DNA of 35,748 bases from the NCBI GenBank assembly GCA_002480085.1, contig DKPJ01000009.1:99419-135166 (forward strand). The letters are read 5' to 3'. Below the pieces are notes generated by a model. That model saw only the letters and a program-made list of their open reading frames with translations, was not told where the DNA came from and searched no databases. Shown here in pieces: positions 8,440 through 17,555 of this stretch; the first letter of the stretch is position 1; each line of letters starts with the position of its first letter. Origin of the DNA: Enterobacteriaceae bacterium UBA7338. GTDB taxonomy: Bacteria; Pseudomonadota; Gammaproteobacteria; Enterobacterales; Enterobacteriaceae. Position numbers and translations under genes: made by a program.

Positions 8440-11321
8440 TATTTCTCACTTATCAGGGGCAGCGTGCGCTGCAGTGCGCTGACGTTGTCCCATACCTTCC
8501 AGCCTTCAGGGTGTACATACCCGGATTTATCACTCGGCGTGCCGGAGACCTGGGACAGGATCGCCATCCCCTGCGGATCGACCACCGCCTGGTGGAAGAA
8601 ATCGGCAAGCTTCTGCGGCGTCAGCTGTTTAATCTCAGCGACAACTTTATCACGGGAATCAAAGCGCATATTACCCCGATCGAAATCTTTGCTGATCTGC
8701 GCCGCCTCTTCACCCAGCGTTTGCGGGGCCTGCGTGACCTGGGCTATGACCGCCTGCTGGATCTGGGCAAACTCCTCTGCGCTCATTTTGCGCAGGCGAT
8801 CCTCTGCCGTCGGGAAGAAGGCCTGGTAACGCGCCCACAGCGCCGACGGCTGCTTGTCGCTGCTCTGCAACAGGAAGCCCAGGCCCCACTGGCGGCCAAC
8901 GCTCATCGGGAAGGCAAACACCGCATAGCCGAGCTGCTCTTCAGTACGCAGCTGGTTGTAGAACCACGGCTGGATAATTTGCCCCAGCATCGCGCTGTAG
9001 GCCGAGCTGCTGTACTCGTCATAGCCCGGCGGGACAAACACGGCGGCCAGCGCCGAGTCGCTGGTGCTGCCCGCTTTTTCAAAAATAATGCCCTGCTTCT
9101 TATCCACCAGCACGTCGCGGTTGCGGCACCACTGATTTCCCTTGGCTGCAAGCTGATCCTGAACGTTGTGGGCCAGATCTTTTGCCTGCGTCGCGCTCAT
9201 ATTGCCAACGACTAAGAACTCCGGACGGGCATTGCTTTTCAGCCGATCGCGGTAGGCCATGACATCTTTCAGGGTGATCTCAGGCAGCAGCGCCCGGCGC
9301 TCTTCACGCTGGAAGTAGGGAACCTGAGAGAGCATCTGCGCTGGCATAATCGCCTGCTCATAGGCTTTGCCCTTCTCTGCCGAGTCCATCATCTGCGCAT
9401 ACCATGACTTCGCCTGCGCCAGCTGGTCCTCGGTTGCCGTATAGCTGAAGTAGCCCGCCAGCAGGTCGCTGAAGAGCTGCGGCAGATGCTGGGTATAGCC
9501 GTTGGCGTTAAGCATCAGACCGTTGTTGGCGTTGGAGGAGAAACCAATTCCCCCGACCGCGGCCTGGTTGCTCAGCTGATCCAGGGCGATCCCCGCAAGG
9601 TAGTCGTTCAGCGCAAACATCACCTGATTTTTGGCGCTATCCATCGCCAGCGGATTGCGCAGCACCACGCTGACGTCTGCCTTCGGCTCGCTGGTAAAGT
9701 AGCGGCTCGGCATATAGACCACGCGCAGGGTTGGCTCATCCACAATCAGCTCGGGATGAAGGTATTTTTTCGCTGGCTTTTGCAGCGTGAAATCATCCGG
9801 AATATAGGGGTTCAGCTCCGGCAGCTTCAGCGCGATGGCGTTGGATTTTTGCTGCCAGTCGGCGAAGGTCTGGTCGCTAATCTTATCGACCTGGTAAGGC
9901 GCATCGACAAAATAGGCGGTTTTATTGTGCGGCTCCTGCGGACTGATGTACCAGATGCGCGCGTTCTGCGGCGTCATCATCGCCAGCCGCGCCTTAACGG
10001 CCTCGGCATCAAACCGATCGGCAATGTTTACCGCATCCAGGGTGTGCTCAACCGGCACGCGGATCATGGTATCCGCCAGCCACTCGACGTAGTCCATATC
10101 CCGGGTAATGGAGGGGTAGCGGAAGTCGAGATCCAGCACGTGGGACAGCTCGTCAAAGTAGCGCTTGTCCACGCCCTTCTCACGCAGCAGCTGGAGGTAG
10201 CTAAAAATGGCCGCAACGACGTCGTCACGGTGCGCCAGCCCCTTGTCGGTCAACGTCGCAGAAATCGCCAGCACGCCGCTGTTGCCGTTAACGACAGGAT
10301 CGGAGTCGGCGCGGATCCCCTCGGCCAGCCCCTGCTGCTGCAACCAGTCAGAGAGCGTTCCCGGACTGCGGTTGCCAATCAAGTAGGTGATCAGCTCGTC
10401 AGTTTTGCTGCGGAACTGCGGCGTATTGTTATCGATGCGGAACTCAACCCGCACCACCTTGCGCGGCATCACCGGCACGTAGTGGAGGATCAGCCCCTTC
10501 TGCGCGTCGGTTACCACCGGCACGTCAATTTGCGGCTGGGCCAGCGCTTTGTTCGGCACGCGACCAAAGGTTTTCGCGGCGATGGCGGCCAGCTCCGGCA
10601 GGGGACGATTGCTGTAGACCACCGCCTTCATCAGGTTCGCCGAGTAGTATTTATCGCGGAAGGCCAGCAGCGCCTCCTGCACCGGGCTGCCCGGTTTGTC
10701 GCTCAGGGTCTCCAGGTTACCGCCGGAGAAGCGCGAGGCCGGATGCGCTGGATTGATGGTCTCTGCGCTCACCTGCGCCATGCGCATCCCGTCCCGGGAG
10801 CGGGCCAGCGTCAGCTCGGCGTTAACCGCGTTACGCTCGCGTTCGGCATACTTTTTATCAAGCAGCGGCGAGGCGATAGCGTCCGCAAGACGATCCACGG
10901 CCCCCTCCAGCGCGTCGTTCTCGACTTCCAGATAGAACGCGGTACGGTAGGGCGCGGTGCTGGCGTTGTGGCTTCCGCCGTGCAGCTTTAAAAATTCAGC
11001 AAGGCTATCCGGCTGCGGATAGTGGGTAGAGCCCATCAGGGTCATGTGCTCAAGATAGTGTGCCAGGCCGGGATGCGCCTCGGGATCCTGCAGCGAGCCA
11101 ACGGGCACCACCAGCGCAGAGAGGGATTTCACCGCCTGAGGATCGTTAACCAGCAGGACCACCATGCCGTTATCGAGACGAATAGCCTGATACTGGCGGG
11201 TGTCCTTATCGCTTTTACGAATTGTTTCCTGAACGGGCTGCCAACCGGTGTCTGCCTGACTTAACGGTGCCCAAAGGGCGACAAATAAGAGTAACGCTTT
11301 GAACAAGGTGCTGCTGGGCAT
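8439..11321 (-). CDS. ptrA: Protease III (pitrilysin), periplasmic M16 zinc metalloprotease
   Basis: Periplasmic insulinase-family protease that degrades small polypeptides of a few kDa. It has 960 aa (E. coli 962). The N-terminal signal peptide (about residues 1-23, cleaved near SQA-DT) has a hydrophobic core LLLFVALWAPL. The inverted zinc motif HYLEH gives H88, E91 (base) and H92; the downstream acidic ligands E162 and E169 lie in RERNAVNAEL. Four M16 repeats are expected and only the first carries the active site. It sits between recC and recB as in E. coli, where no functional link to recombination is known. GAGG lies about 8 bases before the ATG at 11321. The stop overlaps the recB start by one base. 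Confidence 0.97.
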   Translation of the reverse strand: MPSSTLFKALLLFVALWAPLSQADTGWQPVQETIRKSDKDTRQYQAIRLDNGMVVLLVNDPQAVKSLSALVVPVGSLQDPEAHPGLAHYLEHMTLMGSTHYPQPDSLAEFLKLHGGSHNASTAPYRTAFYLEVENDALEGAVDRLADAIASPLLDKKYAERERNAVNAELTLARSRDGMRMAQVSAETINPAHPASRFSGGNLETLSDKPGSPVQEALLAFRDKYYSANLMKAVVYSNRPLPELAAIAAKTFGRVPNKALAQPQIDVPVVTDAQKGLILHYVPVMPRKVVRVEFRIDNNTPQFRSKTDELITYLIGNRSPGTLSDWLQQQGLAEGIRADSDPVVNGNSGVLAISATLTDKGLAHRDDVVAAIFSYLQLLREKGVDKRYFDELSHVLDLDFRYPSITRDMDYVEWLADTMIRVPVEHTLDAVNIADRFDAEAVKARLAMMTPQNARIWYISPQEPHNKTAYFVDAPYQVDKISDQTFADWQQKSNAIALKLPELNPYIPDDFTLQKPAKKYLHPELIVDEPTLRVVYMPSRYFTSEPKADVSVVLRNPLAMDSAKNQVMFALNDYLAGIALDQLSNQAAVGGIGFSSNANNGLMLNANGYTQHLPQLFSDLLAGYFSYTATEDQLAQAKSWYAQMMDSAEKGKAYEQAIMPAQMLSQVPYFQREERRALLPEITLKDVMAYRDRLKSNARPEFLVVGNMSATQAKDLAHNVQDQLAAKGNQWCRNRDVLVDKKQGIIFEKAGSTSDSALAAVFVPPGYDEYSSSAYSAMLGQIIQPWFYNQLRTEEQLGYAVFAFPMSVGRQWGLGFLLQSSDKQPSALWARYQAFFPTAEDRLRKMSAEEFAQIQQAVIAQVTQAPQTLGEEAAQISKDFDRGNMRFDSRDKVVAEIKQLTPQKLADFFHQAVVDPQGMAILSQVSGTPSDKSGYVHPEGWKVWDNVSALQRTLPLISEK

Positions 11322-11348
11322 TCACGAACCTCATCATTAACAAACCTG

Positions 11349-11365
11349 TGCCGGTGAGACCGGCA
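11349..11365. other. Inverted repeat in the ptrA leader (recC-ptrA gap)
   Basis: TGCCGGT and ACCGGCA form a perfect 7-bp stem with a 3-base loop in the 116-bp gap between recC and ptrA. In transcripts from either gene direction no long U run follows, so a strong terminator is unlikely. It may be an attenuator or RNA-stability hairpin. The gap also holds AT-rich stretches that could be a ptrA promoter. Confidence 0.4.
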
Positions 11366-11437
11366 TATCCAATCAGTCCGTGATTCGCTGCGCATCATAA
11401 TGGAAGCCCTTCCGTTGCGCAATTTTTATACACTTCA

Positions 11438-14400
11438 TCAGGACTGACTAAAGCGAAAGAGCGGCAGCAGATAACGCTCTGCCTGTTTAACTATCTCGGT
11501 ATAGTTCTCAGGTTCGAGGGTGCGCCACAGGCGTTGATACCATACATCCTCGCCCTCGCCGCTAACCATCATGTTGCCTTCATAGGCCTGCAGGAATTTG
11601 CTCCGCGCCTTAGCGAGCGTCTCCTCGTCTTTTAACATCGCATCATTCGTTGCGTCATAACAGGCTTTTATCCATGCGCCACCGCTTTCTGGTAGCAGCA
11701 GCAGCGGTTTTTTCATCCCTTCCCGGTAGCCCTCAACCAGCTCTCCAAGGTACTTCCGCGCCTCATCCTGCTTCAGGGGTGGGAAGTGCCAGGCTTTATC
11801 ATTGCGGACAAATAGCCGACTCTCTCCCGTTCCGCCGCTGGCACAGTAGACAAGATGTTCCAGCCAAAGTTGCAAACCCTGCGAGACCTTCAGCATCGAA
11901 GGACGCCAGCGCAGCAGGCCATCCTCCTGGACATGCTGTAGCCAGCCGGTCAGGTGCACCTTGCCGCAGTCAAGCTCGATCTCCATGCTCTCGGCGGGCT
12001 TGCGGTGCTCGTGAACCCGCGACGCCAGCTGCTGCATCTCCTGGTGCTGGGTCTCCCAGACAATTTCACCAAACGCACCGTAGGGCAGCTGGCCTGCCGC
12101 ACGATACTGGCGGAAGAGCTTCTCGACATCCTCCTCCTCCACCAGGGTATTAAGCAGCGCCTGGTTAAGCTGGTAGCGGTCCAGGCCATCAATGATAAAC
12201 GGCTCGGCGTCGGGAATATCGCTCGCCTCGGGGCGGAAGTTCACCTTCAGGCGCATCTGGAAGAAAGCCCGCACCGGATGCGCCCAGAAGCGCTGCAGCT
12301 GCTCGAACGGCAGCGTCTCCAGCGGCTCCTCCTCTAGCTCCTGGATAAAGGTGGCGTGTGCCACCCCCTGCTGGCTGGCGGCGGGCAACCACTCCCGGGC
12401 ATAGCTTTGCAGCTCATCGGCAATAAAGTTTTCTGCATCAAACGGCATCCGCGTATGCAGATGGGTGATGTGATCCACCACCCGCTGCGCGCTCTCGTCG
12501 CAGGTAAGTTCTTCATCGCCGGGCAGATAGTGGCTCTGCCCGATGTAGTCCACCAGCTCCTGCACCAGCACCGACGGGAAGCGCTCGCTATTATCCTGAA
12601 TTGAGCGCCCGATATAGCTGATATAGAGCTTCTGCTGGGCAGAGATGAGCGCCTCCAGGAAGAGGTAGCGGTCATCGTCCCGGCGGCTGCGATCGCCGCG
12701 CATTGGTTTTTGACTCATCAAGTCAAAGCCGAGCGGGGCCAGCGCGCGCGGATAGACGCCGTCGTTCATCCCCAGCAGGCAGACCACCTTAAAGGGGATC
12801 GAACGCATCGGCATCAGGGTACAGATGTTGATAGGCCCGGCAAGGAAACGCTGGCTAATGCGCTCCTGGTCAAGCCTCTGCGCCAGCTCGTCGCGCAGCA
12901 GGGAGAGCGGCACCGCCTCGTCATAGTGTGCGCCCACGCCCTGGGTGATCACCGCCTGCCACTGCTGCTCAATCAGCGCCAGCGCAGCTTCAGTATCGGG
13001 ATCGGGCAGGAAAAAGTCGTTGAGCATGTCGCGGCAGACCGGTAGCCACTCCGCCAGGGGGCGATCCTGGGCCAGCCCTTTGCGCCACAGCCTGAGCTGC
13101 ATCAGCAGCGAGGCCAGGTGGCCCACCAGCTCGGCAATCAGGCCGCTGGACTCATCGTAGGGCAGCACCGACTGCCACTCGCCCTGACGACTCTCCATGG
13201 CGTAGCCGAGCAGCATGCGCGTCAGGCCAAACTGCCAGGTGTGCTGGCCGGTCGCGGGCAGCGCCAGCTCGCGGACGTTGTCATCGTCCATACCCCAGCG
13301 CACGCCGGACTCGTTGACCCACTGGCGCAGATAGCGCAACCCCTCTTCGTCGATGTTAAACCGTGCGGCAAGCACCGGCACATCCAGCAGCGCCAGCACG
13401 TCCTCCGACTGGAAGCGGCTGTCCGGCAGCGAAAGCAGGCTGATAAAGGCCTGCAGCGCCGGGTGCGACTGGCGAGCGCGGCGGTCGGAGATGGCATAGG
13501 GCAGATAGCGCTCCCCGCTGGCGCTGCCAAATACCGCCTGGATAAAGGGGCTGTAGCTGTCGATATCCGCCACCATCACAATGATGTCGCGCGGGGAGAG
13601 GCTCGGATCCTCCTCCAGCATCGCCAGCAGACGATCGTGCAGCACCTCGACCTCCCGCTGCGGGCTGTGGCAGACGTGAACCGCCACGCTGCGATCCTCC
13701 CGCTCCAGCCTGCGCTTGGCGTCACTGCGCTCATACTCCTGGGCCGTCACGCCAGCGACGGCGCTGTTTTTCAACTCCAGAATGTCATACTGCAGGTTTT
13801 GCAGCAGCGCACCGGGCGTAATATCAACGAAGGCATCGAGATCGTCGTAGCGATCCATCCCCGCCAGCAGATAGATGTAGTCACGCCCCAGCTTGCCCCA
13901 CGAGGCCAGCAGCGGGTTACCCACCTCCTGCTCACCTTCGCTGTTAAACAGGCCCTCTACCGGCTGATCTTCACGGAACAGGGCCACCGGATGGGCATCA
14001 AGGTGGTGCTTACGCTGGCGGGCAATGAGCCGGGAGAGAAACGCCGGATCTTTGATATCCCCCCAGTAGTAGCGGCAGGGGTTGGTGAACAGCAGGTGAA
14101 TATCTACATGCTTGCCCAGCGCCTGCAGCGCCTGGAGATAGACCGGCGGCAGGGCGGAAATGCCGCAGATGAATACCCGGGAGGGCAGCCCGGCGGGCGG
14201 CGTCGTGGCGGACTCCAGCACGTTGATAAAACGCTCGTAAAGGTTGGCACGATGCCAGTGCGGCTGCCCCAGCGCAGCGGTGTGCTCCACCAGTGCGCGC
14301 CAGAGCGGTGCCTGCCAGACCTGCGCTTCGCCGAGGCCGTCAATCAACCCACCCTCTTCCCAGCGGGTCAGCCACTCCGGGCGAAAGACCAGATACTGAT

Positions 14401-14806
14401 CGTAGAGATCTGCCACCCGTGACGAGAGCTGAAACAGCTTGCGCTTGTCATCATCGTCATTGAGGTAGTGGCGGAGCATGGTAAACGCCTCCTGCTCCAG
14501 CATCTGCGGCAGCAGGGTCATCAGCTTCCAGCTCATGCTCTGTTTATTAAAGGCGCTCTCTTTCGGGATGTCCGGCAGCACGCGGACAAACATATCCCAG
14601 ATAAAGCTCGCCGGGAGCGGGAAATCGATATTGGCGGCGATACCAAACTTTTGCGAGAGCGTCATCTGCAACCATTGCGCCATGCCGGTACTCTGTACCA
14701 GCACCATTTCGGCCTCAAAGGGATCGTCGAGCCGTTCGCGCTCAACGATAAACTCCATCAATGCTTCCAGCACATCCAGACGATTGGAGTGATAGACCCT
14801 TAACAT
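11438..14806 (-). CDS. recC: Exonuclease V (RecBCD) subunit gamma, Chi-recognition protein RecC
   Basis: Structural subunit that splits the duplex in RecBCD and scans the 3' strand for Chi. It has inactivated helicase and nuclease folds, so no intact Walker A is expected and none is seen. It is 1122 aa, the same length as E. coli RecC, and begins MLRVYHSNRLDVLEALM with AGGAG before the ATG at 14806. It follows ppdC after a 12-bp gap on the same strand, so it is likely cotranscribed with the pseudopilin genes. A 116-bp gap separates it from ptrA. Confidence 0.98.
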   Translation of the reverse strand: MLRVYHSNRLDVLEALMEFIVERERLDDPFEAEMVLVQSTGMAQWLQMTLSQKFGIAANIDFPLPASFIWDMFVRVLPDIPKESAFNKQSMSWKLMTLLPQMLEQEAFTMLRHYLNDDDDKRKLFQLSSRVADLYDQYLVFRPEWLTRWEEGGLIDGLGEAQVWQAPLWRALVEHTAALGQPHWHRANLYERFINVLESATTPPAGLPSRVFICGISALPPVYLQALQALGKHVDIHLLFTNPCRYYWGDIKDPAFLSRLIARQRKHHLDAHPVALFREDQPVEGLFNSEGEQEVGNPLLASWGKLGRDYIYLLAGMDRYDDLDAFVDITPGALLQNLQYDILELKNSAVAGVTAQEYERSDAKRRLEREDRSVAVHVCHSPQREVEVLHDRLLAMLEEDPSLSPRDIIVMVADIDSYSPFIQAVFGSASGERYLPYAISDRRARQSHPALQAFISLLSLPDSRFQSEDVLALLDVPVLAARFNIDEEGLRYLRQWVNESGVRWGMDDDNVRELALPATGQHTWQFGLTRMLLGYAMESRQGEWQSVLPYDESSGLIAELVGHLASLLMQLRLWRKGLAQDRPLAEWLPVCRDMLNDFFLPDPDTEAALALIEQQWQAVITQGVGAHYDEAVPLSLLRDELAQRLDQERISQRFLAGPINICTLMPMRSIPFKVVCLLGMNDGVYPRALAPLGFDLMSQKPMRGDRSRRDDDRYLFLEALISAQQKLYISYIGRSIQDNSERFPSVLVQELVDYIGQSHYLPGDEELTCDESAQRVVDHITHLHTRMPFDAENFIADELQSYAREWLPAASQQGVAHATFIQELEEEPLETLPFEQLQRFWAHPVRAFFQMRLKVNFRPEASDIPDAEPFIIDGLDRYQLNQALLNTLVEEEDVEKLFRQYRAAGQLPYGAFGEIVWETQHQEMQQLASRVHEHRKPAESMEIELDCGKVHLTGWLQHVQEDGLLRWRPSMLKVSQGLQLWLEHLVYCASGGTGESRLFVRNDKAWHFPPLKQDEARKYLGELVEGYREGMKKPLLLLPESGGAWIKACYDATNDAMLKDEETLAKARSKFLQAYEGNMMVSGEGEDVWYQRLWRTLEPENYTEIVKQAERYLLPLFRFSQS

Positions 14807-14818
14807 AAACGCTCCTGA

Positions 14819-15142
14819 CTACTCATAAACTGGGCAATGTAACCGCGTCATCTTCCCCTGCCTGCCCGCTGGCGAGGTGATGGTTACGCTGATGCTGACA
14901 CATCCGGCGTCCGTTGTCTGTATCCGGCTGGCCTGCCAGCCGGGCGGTAGCGGCACGGGCCTGGGCTGCGCCTGCTGCCAGCCGTAGCGCCACAGGTAGC
15001 GATAGTGGCTCCAGGTGGTGAACCCCTGCAGCAGCACGCGATGATACCCTGTCAGCGCCGTCACAACCATGACCAGCAGCACCATTGCCAGCAAGGTTTC
15101 CGGCAGGCTAAAGCCTCTCTGGCGGGCTACGGCATCTGACAC
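14819..15142 (-). CDS. ppdC: Prepilin peptidase-dependent pseudopilin PpdC
   Basis: Type IV minor-pilin-like protein. A GTG at 15142 gives 107 aa, the E. coli length, and puts a short leader before the prepilin peptidase site G10-F11-S-L-P-E15 followed by a hydrophobic helix. AAGGAG lies 8 bases upstream of this GTG, inside the end of ygdB. A longer in-frame reading begins further upstream but would put about 39 residues before the cleavage site, so I reject it. The gene overlaps ygdB by 16 bases. The role is inferred from the family: an inner-membrane pilus-assembly initiator, related in E. coli to the DNA-uptake-type gene set. Confidence 0.88.
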   Translation of the reverse strand: MSDAVARQRGFSLPETLLAMVLLVMVVTALTGYHRVLLQGFTTWSHYRYLWRYGWQQAQPRPVPLPPGWQASRIQTTDAGCVSISVTITSPAGRQGKMTRLHCPVYE

Positions 15143-15543
15143 TGACCTATCTCCTTGAATGGACAGAAATCGCTCCAGCCGTGGGGCGAAAACGTCACGT
15201 TGCTCTCGCGTATCACCCCGCTGCGCCACAGGGTTTCACTCCCGCTTTCGGCAATCAGTACCAGCGTCCTGTCGGCAAAAATACGCAGGCAGGCCCGCCA
15301 TGGCTGGCGGTTATGCTCCCGGCACTGCACGGCGGGCTGCATCTGCCAGGTCTGCATCCGCCCCCACTCCAGTGCCGAGTGGGCAGCGGCTAAATCGCGT
15401 AGCGCCCGGCTTTCACTGGTGATGCGCTGCGTATGGGTGCGCTGGCGCTGGTTTAAGCCGGTAAGCATCAGGCAGCCCAGCACCAGCAACAGCAGAACCA
15501 GCGCCAGGGATGAGATCCCGCTTTCACCTTTCACAGATTTCAC
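15127..15543 (-). CDS. ygdB: YgdB, DUF2509 family minor-pilin-like protein
   Basis: The 138-aa product (E. coli 135) has a positively charged N-terminus, one N-terminal hydrophobic helix (about residues 11-30) and a periplasmic C-terminal part with Cys pairs. It matches YgdB/DUF2509 through features such as GISSLALVLLLLVLG and FSPHGWSDFCP. Unlike its neighbours it lacks the canonical GFxxxE prepilin site; the cleavage-like position would be G-ISSLA. The start is GTG at 15543, 3 bases after the ppdB stop, with no clear ribosome site, so coupling to ppdB is likely. A second in-frame GTG at 15534 is possible. Its place in the operon suggests a minor pilin of the PilX/PulK type; the function is not established. 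Confidence 0.85.
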   Translation of the reverse strand: MKSVKGESGISSLALVLLLLVLGCLMLTGLNQRQRTHTQRITSESRALRDLAAAHSALEWGRMQTWQMQPAVQCREHNRQPWRACLRIFADRTLVLIAESGSETLWRSGVIRESNVTFSPHGWSDFCPFKEIGQCQMP

Positions 15544-15546
15544 TTT

Positions 15547-16110
15547 TCATAAATTGTACCCCGCCACGCTGTACGTCGCGCTAATGGTTTCCTGAGGATG
15601 GTTAAGGGGAGCCGCCGCCAGCGTCACCGTCAGCATAGGGGCCAAAATGCCCTGCGACTGGCGAACTACCGTGAAGCGCTGAACGCTGACCGTGGCCGGA
15701 TCGGTGATCTTGTTCCACCCCTTCTCTTCACAGCTCTCTGCCCCCTGCCGCGTCTCCAGCACGCCGTTCTGCAGGCGGAAGCCGGTCTGCTCCGCCTCGG
15801 AGAGGGGCGAGTGCTCCCACCGGCCGTTGCTGTTGGCATCCCACTGCACGATAACGCAGGCTCCCTGACGGCCAATAACCAGCGGCTCTCCGCTACACTC
15901 CCCCCGGCAGTAGCCGGCCCGCTGAAGATGCTTCCCCAGCGTGAAAAGATGCTGCCAAAGCGCCTCCTCCAGAGTTTGCTGCCGGGTCTGGTGCAGCATT
16001 GCCGCCTGCAGCGCAGGTAAAAAGCGGGCCGCGCTCAGCAGCAATACGCTGCCGATGGTCATCGCGATGAGCACCTCCAGCAGCGAGAAGCCACCCTGGG
16101 TTAGCTGCAT
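15547..16110 (-). CDS. ppdB: Prepilin peptidase-dependent pseudopilin PpdB
   Basis: Type IV minor-pilin-like protein. Starting at the ATG at 16110 it has 187 aa, the E. coli length, with a 7-residue leader ending G7, then F8-S-L-L-E12 and a long hydrophobic helix. An ATG at 16134 would add 8 residues to the leader and is the alternative start. A calcium-type acidic loop is suggested by WDANSNGRW, which E. coli PpdB also has. The start lies 10 bases inside ppdA, so the two are translationally coupled. Partner genes ppdA, ygdB and ppdC probably make one minor-pilin complex. Confidence 0.88.
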   Translation of the reverse strand: MQLTQGGFSLLEVLIAMTIGSVLLLSAARFLPALQAAMLHQTRQQTLEEALWQHLFTLGKHLQRAGYCRGECSGEPLVIGRQGACVIVQWDANSNGRWEHSPLSEAEQTGFRLQNGVLETRQGAESCEEKGWNKITDPATVSVQRFTVVRQSQGILAPMLTVTLAAAPLNHPQETISATYSVAGYNL

Positions 16111-16571
16111 GAGCCGCTGTTTGTCCGCTGGCATACTCTTATCCGCCCCCAGTTCGATACAATAATTTGCCACTCTCCCGCCTCGCTACGCAGCGTGATG
16201 TGCCCGGCCCATGCGGTATTGCGCAGCCCGTAAAAACCGAGCGAGGGGGTGATATCCACCAGCGCCACCTCTGGCCAGTGCGCACGCAGCGCAAAGGGAT
16301 TATCCGCCCCGCAGGTTGCCTGCGCGTCGGCCGATGCCAGCAGGCACCAGCGGCCGCTCTCCTGCTTCACCGATACCTTGCGATCCCGGTTGTGCCAGTT
16401 GGCGTCGTCCCGCAGCAGCGCCAGATAGTCACGTACCTGCCAGGCGGTTTGCCACAGACGCTGGTGCGCCTGGTAACTCTGCCAGCCGTACAGCCCCGAC
16501 GCGCCCAGGATCGCCAGAATCATCATTGCCACCGTGGTTTCAATAAGGGTGTAGCCCTGCTCTTTTTTCAT
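16101..16571 (-). CDS. ppdA: Prepilin peptidase-dependent pseudopilin PpdA
   Basis: First gene of the ppdA-ppdB-ygdB-ppdC-recC-ptrA-recB-recD run. The ATG at 16571 gives 156 aa, equal to E. coli PpdA, with leader MKKEQG then Y7-T-L-I-E11 and a hydrophobic helix, i.e. a class III/type IV prepilin signal. Five more upstream residues are readable, but they lengthen the leader without a better ribosome site. Minor-pilin (GspH/FimT-like) fold is inferred. In E. coli this gene is reported to be under CRP with the competence factor Sxy; a partial site is visible upstream (16658-16673). Confidence 0.88.
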   Translation of the reverse strand: MKKEQGYTLIETTVAMMILAILGASGLYGWQSYQAHQRLWQTAWQVRDYLALLRDDANWHNRDRKVSVKQESGRWCLLASADAQATCGADNPFALRAHWPEVALVDITPSLGFYGLRNTAWAGHITLRSEAGEWQIIVSNWGRIRVCQRTNSGSCS

Positions 16572-16657
16572 GGCCGCACTCTGCACCCAAAATGCAACGC
16601 ATGCGAGGCGAGATGGTTACTTTTACGAGGCGCTACGAGAGAAATAGTGTGATTTGC

Positions 16658-16673
16658 AGAGGGTTACATCGCA
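16658..16673 (-). promoter_or_regulatory. Possible CRP-S (CRP/Sxy) half-site upstream of ppdA
   Basis: Read on the minus strand, TGCGA is an exact left half of the CRP-S core (TGCGA-N6-TCGCA), but the right half is poor. A perfect TGTGA on the plus strand lies nearby at 16648-16652. The site is about 90-100 bp upstream of ppdA. I support it mainly because E. coli ppdA is a known CRP-S gene; the sequence alone is weak. Confidence 0.3.
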
Positions 16674-16708
16674 GTGGGAAAGCGGGTCGCAAAACGGAAT
16701 GAGGGAGG

Positions 16709-16735
16709 AAAAAAACCGGCGCAGTAACGCGCCGG
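16709..16735 (-). terminator. Intrinsic terminator of lgt-thyA
   Basis: On the minus strand a perfect 7-bp G+C stem (CCGGCGC / GCGCCGG) with a 6-base loop is followed by a U run encoded by seven A (709-715 of this kilobase block). It begins about 20 bases past the thyA stop and separates the lgt-thyA transcript from the ppdA operon on the same strand. Confidence 0.9.
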
Positions 16736-16754
16736 CTGTGGCAGGCTGTGATTA

Positions 16755-17549
16755 TCAGATAGCAACCGGGGCTTTAATACCAGGGTGCGGATCGTAGCCT
16801 TCGATCTCAAAGTCGTCGAAGCGGTAGTCAAACAGCGAGTCCGGCTTACGCTTGATGACAAGCTTTGGCAGCGCACGCGGCTCACGGGTCAGCTGCAGAT
16901 GCGTCTGCTCCATGTGGTTGCTGTAGAGATGGGTATCGCCGCCGGTCCAGACGAAGTCACCCACCTCAAGGTCACACTGCTGCGCCATCATATGCACCAG
17001 CAGCGCATAGCTGGCGATGTTAAACGGCAGGCCGAGGAAGACATCGCAGGAGCGCTGGTAGAGCTGGCAGGAGAGCTTGCCATCCGCCACGTAAAACTGG
17101 AAAAACGCGTGGCACGGGGCCAGCGCCATTTTGTCCAGCTCGCCGACGTTCCAGGCAGAGACAATGATCCGCCGGGAGTCCGGGTCGGTCTTCAGCTGGT
17201 TCAGCACGGCCGCGATCTGGTCGATGTGGCGACCGTCCGGCGTGGGCCATGCGCGCCACTGTTTGCCATAAACCGGGCCAAGGTTACCCTGCTCGTCGGC
17301 CCACTCGTCCCAGATGGTGACGTTGTTTTCATGCAGGTAGGCGATATTGGTATCGCCCTGCAGGAACCACAGCAGCTCATGAATGATTGAGCGCAGGTGG
17401 CAGCGCTTGGTGGTCACCAGCGGGAAGCCCTCCTGCAGGTTAAAGCGCATCTGATGGCCAAAAATGGAAAGCGTGCCGGTGCCGGTACGGTCGTTTTTCT
17501 GCGTGCCTTCATCCAGCACTTTTTGCATCAGTTCTAAATACTGTTTCAT
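16755..17549 (-). CDS. thyA: Thymidylate synthase ThyA
   Basis: Cytoplasmic enzyme that converts dUMP and 5,10-methylenetetrahydrofolate to dTMP and dihydrofolate, the only de novo source of dTMP. It has 264 aa, equal to E. coli. The catalytic cysteine C146 lies in ALAPCHAFFQF and the phosphate-binding R166 in LYQRSCD. N177-type residues follow in GLPFNIASYA, and the folate/dUMP tail ends PVAI. The ATG at 17549 is 6 bases after the lgt stop, and the lgt TGA is part of its ribosome site TGAGGA. Translation is therefore likely to depend on lgt, as in the E. coli lgt-thyA operon. Confidence 0.99.
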   Translation of the reverse strand: MKQYLELMQKVLDEGTQKNDRTGTGTLSIFGHQMRFNLQEGFPLVTTKRCHLRSIIHELLWFLQGDTNIAYLHENNVTIWDEWADEQGNLGPVYGKQWRAWPTPDGRHIDQIAAVLNQLKTDPDSRRIIVSAWNVGELDKMALAPCHAFFQFYVADGKLSCQLYQRSCDVFLGLPFNIASYALLVHMMAQQCDLEVGDFVWTGGDTHLYSNHMEQTHLQLTREPRALPKLVIKRKPDSLFDYRFDDFEIEGYDPHPGIKAPVAI

Positions 17550-17555
17550 GATTCC

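Noticed and set aside
9486..10991. 501-aa open frame opposite ptrA
   Set aside because: Antisense to the conserved protease III gene, no recognisable domain, composition of a shadow frame.
13118..14422. 434-aa open frame opposite recC
   Set aside because: Antisense to recC with the same shadow composition; recC is full length and conserved.
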